From contig DDQW01000073.1 of assembly GCA_002342805.1 (NCBI GenBank), positions 25,246 through 89,245 on the forward strand: a DNA stretch of 64,000 nt, in the 5' to 3' direction. The position numbers and the translations under genes were made by a program. The notes under the pieces are model-generated. The model was not told where the DNA came from. It worked only from the letters and a program-made list of their open reading frames with translations, and ran no database searches. This DNA is from Clostridiales bacterium UBA2432 (GTDB lineage Bacteria > Bacillota > Clostridia > Lachnospirales > Vallitaleaceae). Shown here piece by piece: positions 23,848 through 32,868 of the stretch; within the stretch, counting starts at the first letter, position 1, and every line of letters starts with the position of its first letter.

Positions 23848-24852
23848 TTATATCAGTAGATGGCCAAATGCATTAAAGGCAAAACCGATAATAAGTATAC
23901 CAATCGTTACAATCGTTGCAAAGATGATGAGTAGCTTTGGTTTGACAACTTTTTTAAGCATAATCATTGAAGGTAAAGATAATGCAGTAACGGCCATCAT
24001 AAAAGCAAGGGCGGTACCAATACCAACGCCTTTTGCCACAAGGGCTTCGGCAATAGGGAGTGTTCCGAAAATATCTGCATACATGGGAACGCCGACAATG
24101 GTAGCTAAGGGAACAGAATACCACTTATCTTGACCCAGAAGTGCGGTAATCACATCTTCCGGAATCCAGTTATGAATGAGGGCGCCAATACCAACACCGA
24201 TAAGGATATATAACCAAACTTTTTTGATAATGTCAAGAACTTGGTCTTTGGCAAACATAAGCCGTTCTTTTTTGGTGAGTGTTTCTTGCTGTGCTTCCAT
24301 TAATTTGTTTTTAAAAACAAAGGGTTCAACGTATTTTTCTAACTTGAGCTTGCTGATTAAACTACCCCCGATAACTGCAAGAACAAGGCCTACAAAAACA
24401 TAGGCGAAGGCTATACGCCAATTAAAAATACTTGCTAGAAGTAATACAGAGGCAAGGTCAACTAAAGGTGAGGAAATCAAAAAGGAAAAAGTGACACCAA
24501 TGGGAAGTCCTGCACTAGTAAAGCCGATAAAGAGTGGAATGGAAGAACAAGAGCAAAAAGGTGTAATTGTACCAAGGAGTGCCGCAAGAATATTTGCAGT
24601 TAAACCTTTAAATCGTCCTAAAATCTTTCGTGTTCGTTCCGGAGGAAAAAAGCTTTGAACATAGGATATTGAAAAAATTAAGAAGGATAGCAAAATAAAA
24701 ATCTTTATGACATCATAGATGAAAAAGTGGATGCTACCACCAAGTTGTGAATTCATGTCAAGTCCAAATACATTTTCCACAAGCTTTTGGACCCCTCCGT
24801 ATAGCCAATCCATTTTAAGCAATTGGTTATTTAACCATTTAAAAATATTCAT
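23848..24852 (-). CDS. ArsP/DUF318-type permease
   Basis: 334 residues with about eight membrane helices in two repeats. GTITPFCSCSSIPLFIGFTSAGLP, with its CSCSS motif, and the second-half GVPMYADIFGTLPIAEALVAKGVG are the signature of the ArsP_1 permease family. Characterised members export trivalent organoarsenicals; others may move different substrates. The operon partners (ArsR-type sensor upstream, CPNC protein downstream) support a metalloid-detoxification role, but the exact substrate is not shown. Confidence 0.88.
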   Translation of the reverse strand: MNIFKWLNNQLLKMDWLYGGVQKLVENVFGLDMNSQLGGSIHFFIYDVIKIFILLSFLIFSISYVQSFFPPERTRKILGRFKGLTANILAALLGTITPFCSCSSIPLFIGFTSAGLPIGVTFSFLISSPLVDLASVLLLASIFNWRIAFAYVFVGLVLAVIGGSLISKLKLEKYVEPFVFKNKLMEAQQETLTKKERLMFAKDQVLDIIKKVWLYILIGVGIGALIHNWIPEDVITALLGQDKWYSVPLATIVGVPMYADIFGTLPIAEALVAKGVGIGTALAFMMAVTALSLPSMIMLKKVVKPKLLIIFATIVTIGILIIGFAFNAFGHLLI

Positions 24853-24878
24853 GTTAAATTCCTTTCGTTATCACCCAT

Positions 24879-25238
24879 TTATGATATTTCCCGTAGTGCT
24901 TCGAGTGAACATTGATCAATATACTTTTCTTTGTTTTGTAAACGTTGGTGGTCATTTTCAAGAAGAGGGTATTCTTCTTGCTGATTTAGCATAAATTCAA
25001 TCGTGTGATTTAATAGTGGATTCGATTTCTTGAGTGTATAAAAAACAAATTTTTCTTTTCGGTCATCGGTAACTAAATCCATGTCTCTTAATTTTGAAAG
25101 AACTTTCGAAATTTTGGGTTGAGGCTTTTCAAGAATCCCACAAAGTTCACAGACACATAATTCTTCTTGGTAAATTAAAGTGATGACACGTAATCGTGTC
25201 TCATCAGATAATAACTTAAAAATAGTCGTTAAGTCCAT
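24879..25238 (-). CDS. ArsR/SmtB-family repressor
   Basis: 119 residues. A winged helix runs through about residues 5-80, with ELCVCELCGIL at the start of the recognition region; the CVC pair is the trivalent arsenic/antimony sensing site (ELCVCDL) of ArsR. It would release DNA on binding metalloid and derepress its operon. A 7-2-7 palindrome in the promoter at 25266-25281 is the likely operator. Head of the operon with permease and thioredoxin-like gene. Confidence 0.92.
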   Translation of the reverse strand: MDLTTIFKLLSDETRLRVITLIYQEELCVCELCGILEKPQPKISKVLSKLRDMDLVTDDRKEKFVFYTLKKSNPLLNHTIEFMLNQQEEYPLLENDHQRLQNKEKYIDQCSLEALREIS

Positions 25239-25265
25239 AAGTCACTCCTTTATCAACTCATATGC

Positions 25266-25281
25266 ACATATTAGAATATGT
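25266..25281. promoter_or_regulatory. Probable ArsR operator
   Basis: ACATATT-AG-AATATGT, a perfect 7-2-7 inverted repeat just downstream (minus strand) of the -10 of the arsR promoter, in the usual place for autoregulation. Confidence 0.7.
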
Positions 25282-25283
25282 AT

Positions 25284-25312
25284 ATAATATCAAGAATAAT
25301 TGTACAAGTCAA
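25284..25312 (-). promoter_or_regulatory. Promoter of arsR-permease-thioredoxin operon
   Basis: On the minus strand TTGACT (25307-25312), 17-base spacer, TATTAT (25284-25289). Confidence 0.78.
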
Positions 25313-25401
25313 GATATTTTTGCAAGACATTCATTCAAATGAAATAAAAAATTGATAAAAAAGTAACAAACTATCTTGAAAAGACTTTACTTGTTGATAT
25401 A

Positions 25402-25419
25402 TTGTGATATAATTAACAA
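25402..25419 (+). promoter_or_regulatory. Rex-like box on hydrogenase operon promoter
   Basis: TTGTGATATAATTAACAA matches 12 of 14 fixed positions of the Rex consensus TTGTTAA-N4-TTAACAA and contains a perfect -10, TATAAT at 25408-25413. The -35 (about 25385) is poor. A second such box precedes hydFG. Confidence 0.5.
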
Positions 25420-25464
25420 TAAGAAAAATAATAATAGGATATCACAGTATACTAGGAGGTTATC

Positions 25465-25707
25465 ATGATAGAAATATGTATAGGAAGTGCATGTCATTTA
25501 AAAGGGTCTTATAATGTCATACAAGATATGAAACGACTAATTGCTGAACACCAGCTTGAAGATACAATTGAACTTAAATCCTCGTTTTGCCTTGGTGCAT
25601 GTGGAAGGGGCGTCAGTATTCGTGTTAATGGTGAACGCATTTATTCCATTCAATCGAATGAGACGGAAGATTTTTTTAATAAGTATATCGCAGGTGGTCT
25701 ACTATGA
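25465..25707 (+). CDS. Thioredoxin-like [2Fe-2S] ferredoxin
   Basis: 80 residues with the four-cysteine arrangement of NuoE/HydC-type ferredoxins: CIGSACHLKG at the start and SSFCLGACGRG in the middle. It is a small electron carrier, probably serving the hydrogenase-related proteins that follow. AGGAGG lies 8 bases before the ATG. The stop overlaps the next start (ATGA), showing translational coupling with the sensory hydrogenase gene. Confidence 0.9.
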   Translation: MIEICIGSACHLKGSYNVIQDMKRLIAEHQLEDTIELKSSFCLGACGRGVSIRVNGERIYSIQSNETEDFFNKYIAGGLL

Positions 25708-27443
25708 TGAAGTTCATCGAATTTGACAAGGACAAATGCGATAATTGTTATAAATGCTTACGCATTTGTCCGACGAAGGCAATTAGTTTCAATAAAGCTG
25801 AACGTAAAATTATGGATGCTTTGTGTATTAAATGCGGACTTTGTCAGGCTTCATGCCCTCAAGAAGCCTTAAAAATAACCAGTCAATTAAGCCGGGTTAA
25901 ATCGATGATTCAATCCGATGCAAGGGTTGTTGTTTCTATTGCGCCATCATTTGTGGGTGCATTTGGTTTAGTTGAACCGGGAAAGATGGTGACTGCTTTA
26001 AAAAAAATAGGGTTTAACCATGTTGAAGAAACGGCATTTGGTGCAGAAATTATTGCTGCATATTATGATGAGTGTATTGAAAAGAATACACAGAAAAATT
26101 ATATAACAAGTTGTTGCCCATCAGCGAATTATCTAATTGAAGAGTACTATCCCATGTTAATTCCATATGTTATACCGGTTGTATCACCCATGATTGCCCA
26201 TGGACGAAGTATCAAACAAAGATATGGGCAAGACATAAAGACGGTCTTTATTGGTCCCTGTCTGGCAAAAATGGCTGAGGCAGAAGAATTGCCGGGCTCC
26301 ATTGATGCCGTTGTGACGTTTGAAGAATTAGAACTTCTTTTTAAATCAGAGAAGATTTCCTTGAGTACTTGTGAAATAGATACATTCGATGCGGTTGGAA
26401 GTCAGCGAGGACGAGCATTTCCGCTTGGAGGAAGCTTAAGAAATCCAAAATATGAACGACGTGAAGATCAAGCGTTGCGATTTATTCATGTGGATGGGAT
26501 TGACAATTGCAAAGAAGTGCTTGATGAATTACGCTTAGGGAATATAGAACATTGTTGTATTGAAATGAATATCTGCGATGGAAGTTGTATCAACGGGCCG
26601 GATATGCCGAAAAATTACTTAGGGCGTTTTCAAAAAGAGATATATATGCGGGAATATGCAAAACAGAAAACGGATGCTTGGGTTATGGCAAATACTATAA
26701 AGGGATCCAGTAAAAGGGATGAAGAAAATTTGGAAATTTTCAGAACATTTACCGATCTTCAAAAAAATCAACAGGAACCTAATACTCTTATTGTGCGAGA
26801 AATCATGCGTAAAATGGGTAAATATTCGACCAAAGATGAGTTGAATTGTGGGGCATGTGGTTATAAAGCTTGTTATGACAAAGCAAAAGCCGTTTATTTT
26901 GGTTATTCGGATATTGAAACCTGTCTGCCTTATTTGCGCGAAAAAGCGGAGAGTCTTCAGAGTGTTATGATAGAAAATAGTCCAAATGGTGTCTTAGTAA
27001 TTGATAATGATTTAACAATAAAAGAGGTGAATCCAAGCTTTAATCAGTTGTTTAATGAAGAACAACTCCCGGTTAAAGACATGCCAATCCAATTATTTTT
27101 AAATGATCAGGTATTTATTGATGATATTAAAGAAAATTTATATATCAAGAACAAAAAAATATATTTTCATGAGTCTAATCGTTATTTTATTATCAATATG
27201 GTCTGTTTAGAAGAGACCAATCAACGGATTATTTTTTTGACGGATATTACCGGAGATGAAAAGCGTCGTAAGGAGTTTAATGCAGCCAAAGAAAAAACAT
27301 TGTCAAAAACCCAAGAAGTTATTGATAAGCAAATGCGTGTCGCCCAAGAAATCGCCAGCTTACTTGGAGAAACAACAGCCGAAACAAAAATGAGCTTAAA
27401 AAGTCTGAATCAATTGTTCATGTACGATGGAGGTGAGTTTTGA
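25704..27443 (+). CDS. Sensory [FeFe] hydrogenase with PAS domain (group C, HydS-like)
   Basis: 579 residues. Two [4Fe-4S] ferredoxin motifs (residues 13-60), then an H-cluster domain with modified ligand motifs TSCCPSAN, GPCLAKMAE and CDGSCINGP, an extra four-Cys Fe-S motif beginning CGACGYKAC (about 381), and a PAS domain (about 420-515) with a helical tail. Loss of the usual proton-path residues and gain of PAS are hallmarks of the putative H2-sensing group. It precedes a SpoIIE-type phosphatase, its likely output partner. Sensing is inferred, not shown. Confidence 0.9.
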   Translation: MMKFIEFDKDKCDNCYKCLRICPTKAISFNKAERKIMDALCIKCGLCQASCPQEALKITSQLSRVKSMIQSDARVVVSIAPSFVGAFGLVEPGKMVTALKKIGFNHVEETAFGAEIIAAYYDECIEKNTQKNYITSCCPSANYLIEEYYPMLIPYVIPVVSPMIAHGRSIKQRYGQDIKTVFIGPCLAKMAEAEELPGSIDAVVTFEELELLFKSEKISLSTCEIDTFDAVGSQRGRAFPLGGSLRNPKYERREDQALRFIHVDGIDNCKEVLDELRLGNIEHCCIEMNICDGSCINGPDMPKNYLGRFQKEIYMREYAKQKTDAWVMANTIKGSSKRDEENLEIFRTFTDLQKNQQEPNTLIVREIMRKMGKYSTKDELNCGACGYKACYDKAKAVYFGYSDIETCLPYLREKAESLQSVMIENSPNGVLVIDNDLTIKEVNPSFNQLFNEEQLPVKDMPIQLFLNDQVFIDDIKENLYIKNKKIYFHESNRYFIINMVCLEETNQRIIFLTDITGDEKRRKEFNAAKEKTLSKTQEVIDKQMRVAQEIASLLGETTAETKMSLKSLNQLFMYDGGEF

Positions 27444-28630
27444 TGCCTTCCAGCCAAATATTTGTAGAAGTTGGACATAATAGTCTTAATAAAAAAGATG
27501 AAGAATTATGTGGTGACAAAGTCGAAGTGTTTCAATCTGACGAACGTACGATTATCGTTCTTGCAGATGGACTCGGAAGTGGTGTAAAAGCAAATATATT
27601 AGCCACGTTGACGTCAAAAATCGCAATCACTATGCTTAAAAAAGGCGCAGACATTGAGGAAGTCATCGATACGATTGCACATACATTACCTGTCTGCAAA
27701 GTTCGCAAAATAGCCTATTCGACATTTTCAATTATCGAAATAGATAAAAATCTAAAATGTAAGATTTTTGAGTCAGAAAATCCTCCTTTTTTTTTCTTGC
27801 GACAAGGTCACTTATTGATGCCTGAAAAGCATGAAGTGAATATTATGGATAAGACAATTATATTAACTGAGATGCAATTAGAGGAAGACGATATTATTTA
27901 TCTGTGTAGTGATGGGGTTATTCATGCCGGCGTTGGACAAACCTTGAATTTTGGATGGCAATGGGAACATGTTGCCAGTTATTTGAGGAAAAATCAGTCC
28001 ATGAACGCTGAACTTTTAAGTCGTCGTCTACTCGGTGCTTGTCATGAATTATATGAAGGGATGCCGGGAGATGATACGACCATTGTTACAGTAAAAATAC
28101 GAAAACCTGTACAAATTCTTTTGTTTACCGGACCACCCGTCGACAAAAGCATAGATCATCATATTGTGGACTCATTTATGCATCAGTCAGGAAAAAAGAT
28201 CGTTTGTGGCGGGACAGCTGCAAATATTGTATCAAGAGAGCTTAATGAGCCCATACATACATGTATAGATTATTTGGATCCAACCATACCACCAATTGCT
28301 CGAATAAAAGGGCTTGATTTGGTAACAGAAGGTGTAATTACAATTAAACGTACCATTGAACTCCTTGAACAATTTGCAGAACGTAAAATTCAATTCTCGG
28401 ACTTAGGAAAAGACGGTGCAAGTCTATTGTGTAAAATATTTATTGAAGATGCGACACATATCGACTTTTGGTTGGGAAAAGCGATTAACGGGGCGCATCA
28501 AAACCCGGATTTTCCCAAAGAGCTGAGCATAAAAATGCACCTTGTTCAAGAATTGGTTTGTGCATTAGAGAAAATCGGGAAAAAAGCTAGGATTCGTTAC
28601 GTTTCGGAGGTTAAACATGAGAAAATATGA
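27443..28630 (+). CDS. SpoIIE-type PP2C phosphatase
   Basis: 395 residues. The N-terminal half is a PPM/SpoIIE phosphatase: ADGLGSGVKAN and CSDGVIHAG supply metal-binding aspartates, and MPGDDTTIVTVKI closes the fold. The C-terminal part (about 225-395) has GPPVDKSIDHHIVDSF and CGGTAANIVSR and is not recognised as a catalytic domain. ATG at 27443 follows GGAGGTGAG and overlaps the previous stop by one base. It probably turns the state of the sensory hydrogenase into a dephosphorylation signal; its target is not in the window. Confidence 0.87.
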   Translation: MPSSQIFVEVGHNSLNKKDEELCGDKVEVFQSDERTIIVLADGLGSGVKANILATLTSKIAITMLKKGADIEEVIDTIAHTLPVCKVRKIAYSTFSIIEIDKNLKCKIFESENPPFFFLRQGHLLMPEKHEVNIMDKTIILTEMQLEEDDIIYLCSDGVIHAGVGQTLNFGWQWEHVASYLRKNQSMNAELLSRRLLGACHELYEGMPGDDTTIVTVKIRKPVQILLFTGPPVDKSIDHHIVDSFMHQSGKKIVCGGTAANIVSRELNEPIHTCIDYLDPTIPPIARIKGLDLVTEGVITIKRTIELLEQFAERKIQFSDLGKDGASLLCKIFIEDATHIDFWLGKAINGAHQNPDFPKELSIKMHLVQELVCALEKIGKKARIRYVSEVKHEKI

Positions 28631-30077
28631 AAATAGAGTGCAAAAAATAAAAAATGAAGTATATGCAAAAGTCAGTGAATATGCTTTTAATGGAAACTTA
28701 ACAGAAAACATATTTGCTATTCCTATGGAACTTAATCAAGGTCCCAACCCCTCCTTACGATGCTGTGTTTATCATGAACGGGCAGTTACAGCAGAGCGAG
28801 TTCAAATGAGTATGGGAGGTCACCCTGAAGATACAAATATTATCGAGGTGCTGGAATCAGCATGTGACCAATGTACAGACCATCGCTATGTGGTGACAGA
28901 AGCCTGTCGAGGATGTTTAGCTCATCGATGCCAACATGCGTGTCCGGTCCAAGCCATTAGCTTTATCAATAATCGAGCGATTATCGACTATGAAAAATGT
29001 ATTGAATGTGGTCGTTGTCATAGTGCTTGTCCATATAATGCGATCAGTGATGTGTTACGACCATGTCTTCGTGTCTGTCCAACAAAAGCCATTGCAATTG
29101 ATGAACATAAAAAAGCGGTTATTGATGAATCCAAATGTATTCGGTGCGGTGCCTGTGTATATAGCTGTCCCTTCGGAGCCATGCAAGACAAATCAGAACT
29201 ATTATCTGTTATTGAACTATTAAAAAGTGGGAACCGTCCGGTTTATGCCATGATGGCACCGGCGATTGCAACACAGTTTGAAGATGTCTCTTTGGGGCAA
29301 GTTGTTACAGCCATTAAAGCTATAGGTTTCAAGGATGCAGTCGAAGTTGCCTTAGGTGCTGATATGGTGGCTGTACATGAAGCTAAAGAGTTTGTTGAAC
29401 ATATTGAATCAAGCAAGGGTTTTATGACCACGTCATGTTGTCCGGCCTTTGTACGGTATGTATACCAAGAATTTCCTGAGTTGAAACATCATATTTCAAC
29501 AACGGTTTCACCAATGGTTGCAACGGCTCGTTTGATTAAGTCCATTGATTCAGAAGCCGCAGTTGTTTTTGTTGGGCCTTGTATTGCCAAAAAAGAAGAA
29601 GAAAAATTTTTAGATTTACCTGCTGCAGTTGATCATGTCTTAACTTTTGAAGAGCTTATTGGAATAGTTCGCTCTGCTAACATGGATGTTGCGTCGTTGG
29701 AATCAAGCCCGCTCAATAATGCATCTTATTTTGGTCGAAACTTTGCTGCATCCGGAGGGGTTGCCAAGGCAGTGCAGGACATATTGAAAACAAAAAAGAT
29801 TGAAGCTGAATATGAATTGATGGTGTGTAACGGACTTAATGAATGTAAAAAAGTATTGACTCAAGCAAAACACGGACGGTTAGGGAATGTCCTTATCGAA
29901 GGAATGGCTTGTGAAGGCGGATGTATCAAAGGTCCGGTCACCATGCAATATGGTCCGATTGACCGCAAGAAACTTGAAAGCTATTGTAAGGAAGCACTAG
30001 AAGCAAAACCTGAAGAAGCAATTAACATATTTAAAGATCAAAAGATTTCGATGATCAGGGAAGGTCAGTCTTGCTAA
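28617..30077 (+). CDS. [FeFe] hydrogenase, group B monomeric type
   Basis: 486 residues. The N-terminal third contains CRGCLAHRCQHACP and several further [4Fe-4S] motifs (CIECGRCHSACP, CIRCGACVYSCP). H-cluster motifs are TTSCCPAF (about 271), GPCIAKKEE (about 319) and CEGGCIKGP (about 432), the variants typical of group B enzymes, which use TSCCP and GPC rather than MPC. It should exchange electrons from reduced ferredoxin with protons/H2. The start overlaps the phosphatase gene by 14 bases. HydF and HydG for its maturation are encoded 16 kb away. Confidence 0.9.
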   Translation: MRKYENRVQKIKNEVYAKVSEYAFNGNLTENIFAIPMELNQGPNPSLRCCVYHERAVTAERVQMSMGGHPEDTNIIEVLESACDQCTDHRYVVTEACRGCLAHRCQHACPVQAISFINNRAIIDYEKCIECGRCHSACPYNAISDVLRPCLRVCPTKAIAIDEHKKAVIDESKCIRCGACVYSCPFGAMQDKSELLSVIELLKSGNRPVYAMMAPAIATQFEDVSLGQVVTAIKAIGFKDAVEVALGADMVAVHEAKEFVEHIESSKGFMTTSCCPAFVRYVYQEFPELKHHISTTVSPMVATARLIKSIDSEAAVVFVGPCIAKKEEEKFLDLPAAVDHVLTFEELIGIVRSANMDVASLESSPLNNASYFGRNFAASGGVAKAVQDILKTKKIEAEYELMVCNGLNECKKVLTQAKHGRLGNVLIEGMACEGGCIKGPVTMQYGPIDRKKLESYCKEALEAKPEEAINIFKDQKISMIREGQSC

Positions 30078-30122
30078 CCCAATAAAAAAATGCTAAACTT
30101 CAATAAGATAAAGGAGCTTAGT

Positions 30123-30389
30123 ATGAAAAATAATTATCGATTTTTTAATAATCAGGCATGTGAATATTTTCCATGTCATCAAACTGAAATACCAGAAGAA
30201 TTTAATTGCCTTTTTTGTTATTGTCCATTATACCTTGTCGACGCGTGTGGAGGTAAATATAAAATGCGTGGGACCATTAAAGACTGCTCTGCATGTATGA
30301 TTCCCCATCATCCCAAAGGATATGATTATATCCTGAAAAAATTAAAAAAAGTATTGGATGAAGGAAAGGATAAAGGTGGCTTGTCATGA
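30123..30389 (+). CDS. Cysteine-rich small domain protein, cobalamin-associated
   Basis: 88 residues with ten or so Cys/His ligands: CEYFPCH, FNCLFCYCPLY, ACGGKY and DCSACMIPHH. This is the cysteine-rich small domain often found fused or next to cobalamin genes; it may bind a metal or cofactor. AAGGAG is 6 bases before the ATG at 30123, whereas the longer frame from 30090 lacks an RBS. It overlaps cobQ by 4 bases, which supports the cobalamin link. Confidence 0.8.
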   Translation: MKNNYRFFNNQACEYFPCHQTEIPEEFNCLFCYCPLYLVDACGGKYKMRGTIKDCSACMIPHHPKGYDYILKKLKKVLDEGKDKGGLS

Positions 30390-31915
30390 GAGGTCTTATG
30401 ATTCAGGGAACAAGTTCAGATGCGGGTAAGAGCTATCTAGTGACAGCCCTTTGCCGTATTTTTGCAGATAAAGGATACCAAGTAGCACCCTTTAAGAGTC
30501 AAAATATGTCCAATAATTCCTATGTTACACTTTATGGCGAAGAAATTGGTCGTGCCCAAGGCGTCCAATCTGAAGCAGCACGTCAAATTGCCAATGTCCA
30601 TATGAACCCGATTTTACTAAAACCTAGAAAAGATACTAAAAGTGAAGTTGTCCTTCACGGAAAAGTGTATAAGAGTTATTCGGGAATGGATTATGGAAAA
30701 GAGTTTACGCTCACGAAAGGAATGGAGGCCGTACGCAAGAGCCTAGCATATCTTGATGAGCATTATGACATGATTGTTATTGAAGGCGCAGGTTCACCGG
30801 CAGAGGTGAACTTGAATGATCGTGAGATTGTCAACATGCGTATTGCTCAAGCTGCAGATGTGGATGTGATTTTAGTTACGGATATTGATCGAGGGGGTTC
30901 CTTTGCGAGTCTAATCGGGACTATTGAACTTGTTTTTGAACATCGACATCGAATTAAAGGGGTTATATTTAATAAGTTTCGCGGAGATATTCGTTTATTA
31001 CAGGATGGACTTGATTGGTTTGAAGCATATACTCACATACCCGTTATTGGTGTCATACCTTATATGCAAGATATACATATTGAAACAGAAGATGCCCAGA
31101 GCCACCCTTTGGTTTTTCGAAACCCAAAACAAGTGAATTTGAACGATCAGAAGGAGAAACCTTTAGATATTGGAATTATCCATATGGAACGGGTAAGTAA
31201 TAATACGGATATTGAACCCTTTATGTATGAACCGGATTGTCGATTAAGAATTATTCGGACACCTGAAGATTTTCAAAATCCTCATGCGATTATTATTCCC
31301 GGTACAAAATCAACCATCGATGACTTGCTCAGTTTGAAAGCCAATGGACTCTTTGATAAAATCATCGAGTTCCAGCAAGAGGGTGGACAAATTTTTGGAT
31401 TATGTGGAGGCTTTCAGATATTAGGCCAACATATTTTTGATGCGCATGCGAGTGATCATGACCATGTCAAAGCAATTGATGGATTAGGATTATTGCCTAT
31501 AGATACCATATTTCATGATCAAAAAATAGTCAAACAAATACAAGGCAGGGTTATTGCGCCAACGCTTAAGGCCCATACTATTGATGTTAAAGGATATGAA
31601 ATTCATCTTGGAGAAACCCAATATTTAGAGGGGGCAAGTGCATTGATTGAACTTGATGATTATCGATTTGACGGTTGTGTTAGTTCGGATGGCCATGTGC
31701 TAGGTTCCTATCTTCATCATATTTTTCATAACGATCACTTTCGACAGGCATGGTTAAATCAGGTCCGAACACAAAATGGCTTTGCAAAGCAAGCCTGTAT
31801 CAATACGACCAGTCATAAAGAAGATGCTTATGACTTACTCGCTCAGCGAGTTTCAGAGTCCCTTAATATGGACCGGGTTCAAAAAATAATTGATAAAGAG
31901 GTTATACGTTTATGA
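30386..31915 (+). CDS. cobQ: Cobyric acid synthase CobQ/CbiP
   Basis: 509 residues. Amidates four side chains of adenosylcobyrinate a,c-diamide with glutamine and ATP. MIQGTSSDAGKSYLVTALCRIF is the dethiobiotin-synthetase-like P-loop, KSQNMSNNSYVT follows, and the class I glutamine amidotransferase part has FGLCGGFQILG with the catalytic Cys and SYLHHIF with His. Overlaps both neighbours by 4 bases, so it is part of a tightly coupled operon. Confidence 0.97.
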   Translation: MRGLMIQGTSSDAGKSYLVTALCRIFADKGYQVAPFKSQNMSNNSYVTLYGEEIGRAQGVQSEAARQIANVHMNPILLKPRKDTKSEVVLHGKVYKSYSGMDYGKEFTLTKGMEAVRKSLAYLDEHYDMIVIEGAGSPAEVNLNDREIVNMRIAQAADVDVILVTDIDRGGSFASLIGTIELVFEHRHRIKGVIFNKFRGDIRLLQDGLDWFEAYTHIPVIGVIPYMQDIHIETEDAQSHPLVFRNPKQVNLNDQKEKPLDIGIIHMERVSNNTDIEPFMYEPDCRLRIIRTPEDFQNPHAIIIPGTKSTIDDLLSLKANGLFDKIIEFQQEGGQIFGLCGGFQILGQHIFDAHASDHDHVKAIDGLGLLPIDTIFHDQKIVKQIQGRVIAPTLKAHTIDVKGYEIHLGETQYLEGASALIELDDYRFDGCVSSDGHVLGSYLHHIFHNDHFRQAWLNQVRTQNGFAKQACINTTSHKEDAYDLLAQRVSESLNMDRVQKIIDKEVIRL

Positions 31916-32868
31916 TGGCCCTTGTGATAGGAATTATTCTTGATATGATAATAGGAGATCCAGAGCAGTGGACCCATCCTGTGCGCTGGATTGGTCGATT
32001 GATACAAAAGCTTGAAAAAATCTTATATCGCTTCAGATCAAGGCGTATAATGGGTGGAGTCTTAGTGGTGGCGGTTTTAGCTTTCATTGCGGTCATCATA
32101 GTAGGGATTGATTATCTCCTTACGAAACTTACGTGGACATGGCCTAGACTTCTTTTTCAATCCTATGGTTTTTTTGCCGGAATCGCATTTGGGTCTTTAA
32201 TTCGAATTGTGAAAAAGGTTATGGTTCCTTTTGCAACGGGGAATATGGACTTAGCACGACATGAGTTGAGTTTTTTTGTGAGTCGTGAAACCAAAGATTT
32301 AACTGAAGAACAAGTCTTAAAAACCGTTATTGAGACCTTAGCAGAAAATACGGTTGACGGAGTTATTGCACCTATTTTTTATGCACTGTTAGGTGAAGCA
32401 ATCTTTGGACAAGGCCTTCTCTTTATTTGGCTATACAAAGGTGTCAATACCATGGATTCAATGATTGGCTATAAAAATATGCGATATCATGATTTTGGCT
32501 TTTGTGCGGCGAAACTTGATGATCTGGTCAATTATATACCGGCGCGTATCGGTAGTGTCATAATACTAGGGGCAGGTGGAGTGTGTGGTTATGATATGCT
32601 TCGAGGGTTTAGGATTATGCGTCGAGACCATAAAAAAACAGACAGTCCAAACGCCGGTTATCCGGAAAGTGTGACTGCAGGACTGTTGGGTATTCAGATT
32701 GGTGGGACCTATACATATTTTGGAAAACCGGTTCATAAAGAACCCTTGGGGGAAGCGATTGAACCCATTCATATGAACCATGTCTATAAAACGAAAAAAC
32801 TTATTTGGACAATGCAAGGCTGTTTATTGATGATTGCAATTCTTGCACTCATGGAGGCCATATTATGA
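31912..32868 (+). CDS. cbiB: Adenosylcobinamide-phosphate synthase CbiB
   Basis: 318-residue integral membrane protein with about five helices. GDPEQWTHPVRWIGRLI at the N-terminus, ETLAENTVDGVIAPIFYALLGEA, YKGVNTMDSMIGYKN, and SPNAGYPESVTAGLLGIQIGG are family motifs. Joins cobyric acid to aminopropanol (phosphate) to form cobinamide (phosphate). Overlaps cobQ and cobD by 4 bases each. Confidence 0.96.
   Translation: MMALVIGIILDMIIGDPEQWTHPVRWIGRLIQKLEKILYRFRSRRIMGGVLVVAVLAFIAVIIVGIDYLLTKLTWTWPRLLFQSYGFFAGIAFGSLIRIVKKVMVPFATGNMDLARHELSFFVSRETKDLTEEQVLKTVIETLAENTVDGVIAPIFYALLGEAIFGQGLLFIWLYKGVNTMDSMIGYKNMRYHDFGFCAAKLDDLVNYIPARIGSVIILGAGGVCGYDMLRGFRIMRRDHKKTDSPNAGYPESVTAGLLGIQIGGTYTYFGKPVHKEPLGEAIEPIHMNHVYKTKKLIWTMQGCLLMIAILALMEAIL

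Noticed and set aside
23837..24403. Plus-strand frames opposite the ArsP-type permease
   Set aside because: Antisense to a membrane protein with a clear family signature; no ribosome binding site or conserved motif.
27440..28630. Frameshift or fusion between the sensory hydrogenase and the phosphatase
   Set aside because: The one-base overlap with a well placed GGAGGTGAG is normal translational coupling of two complete genes.
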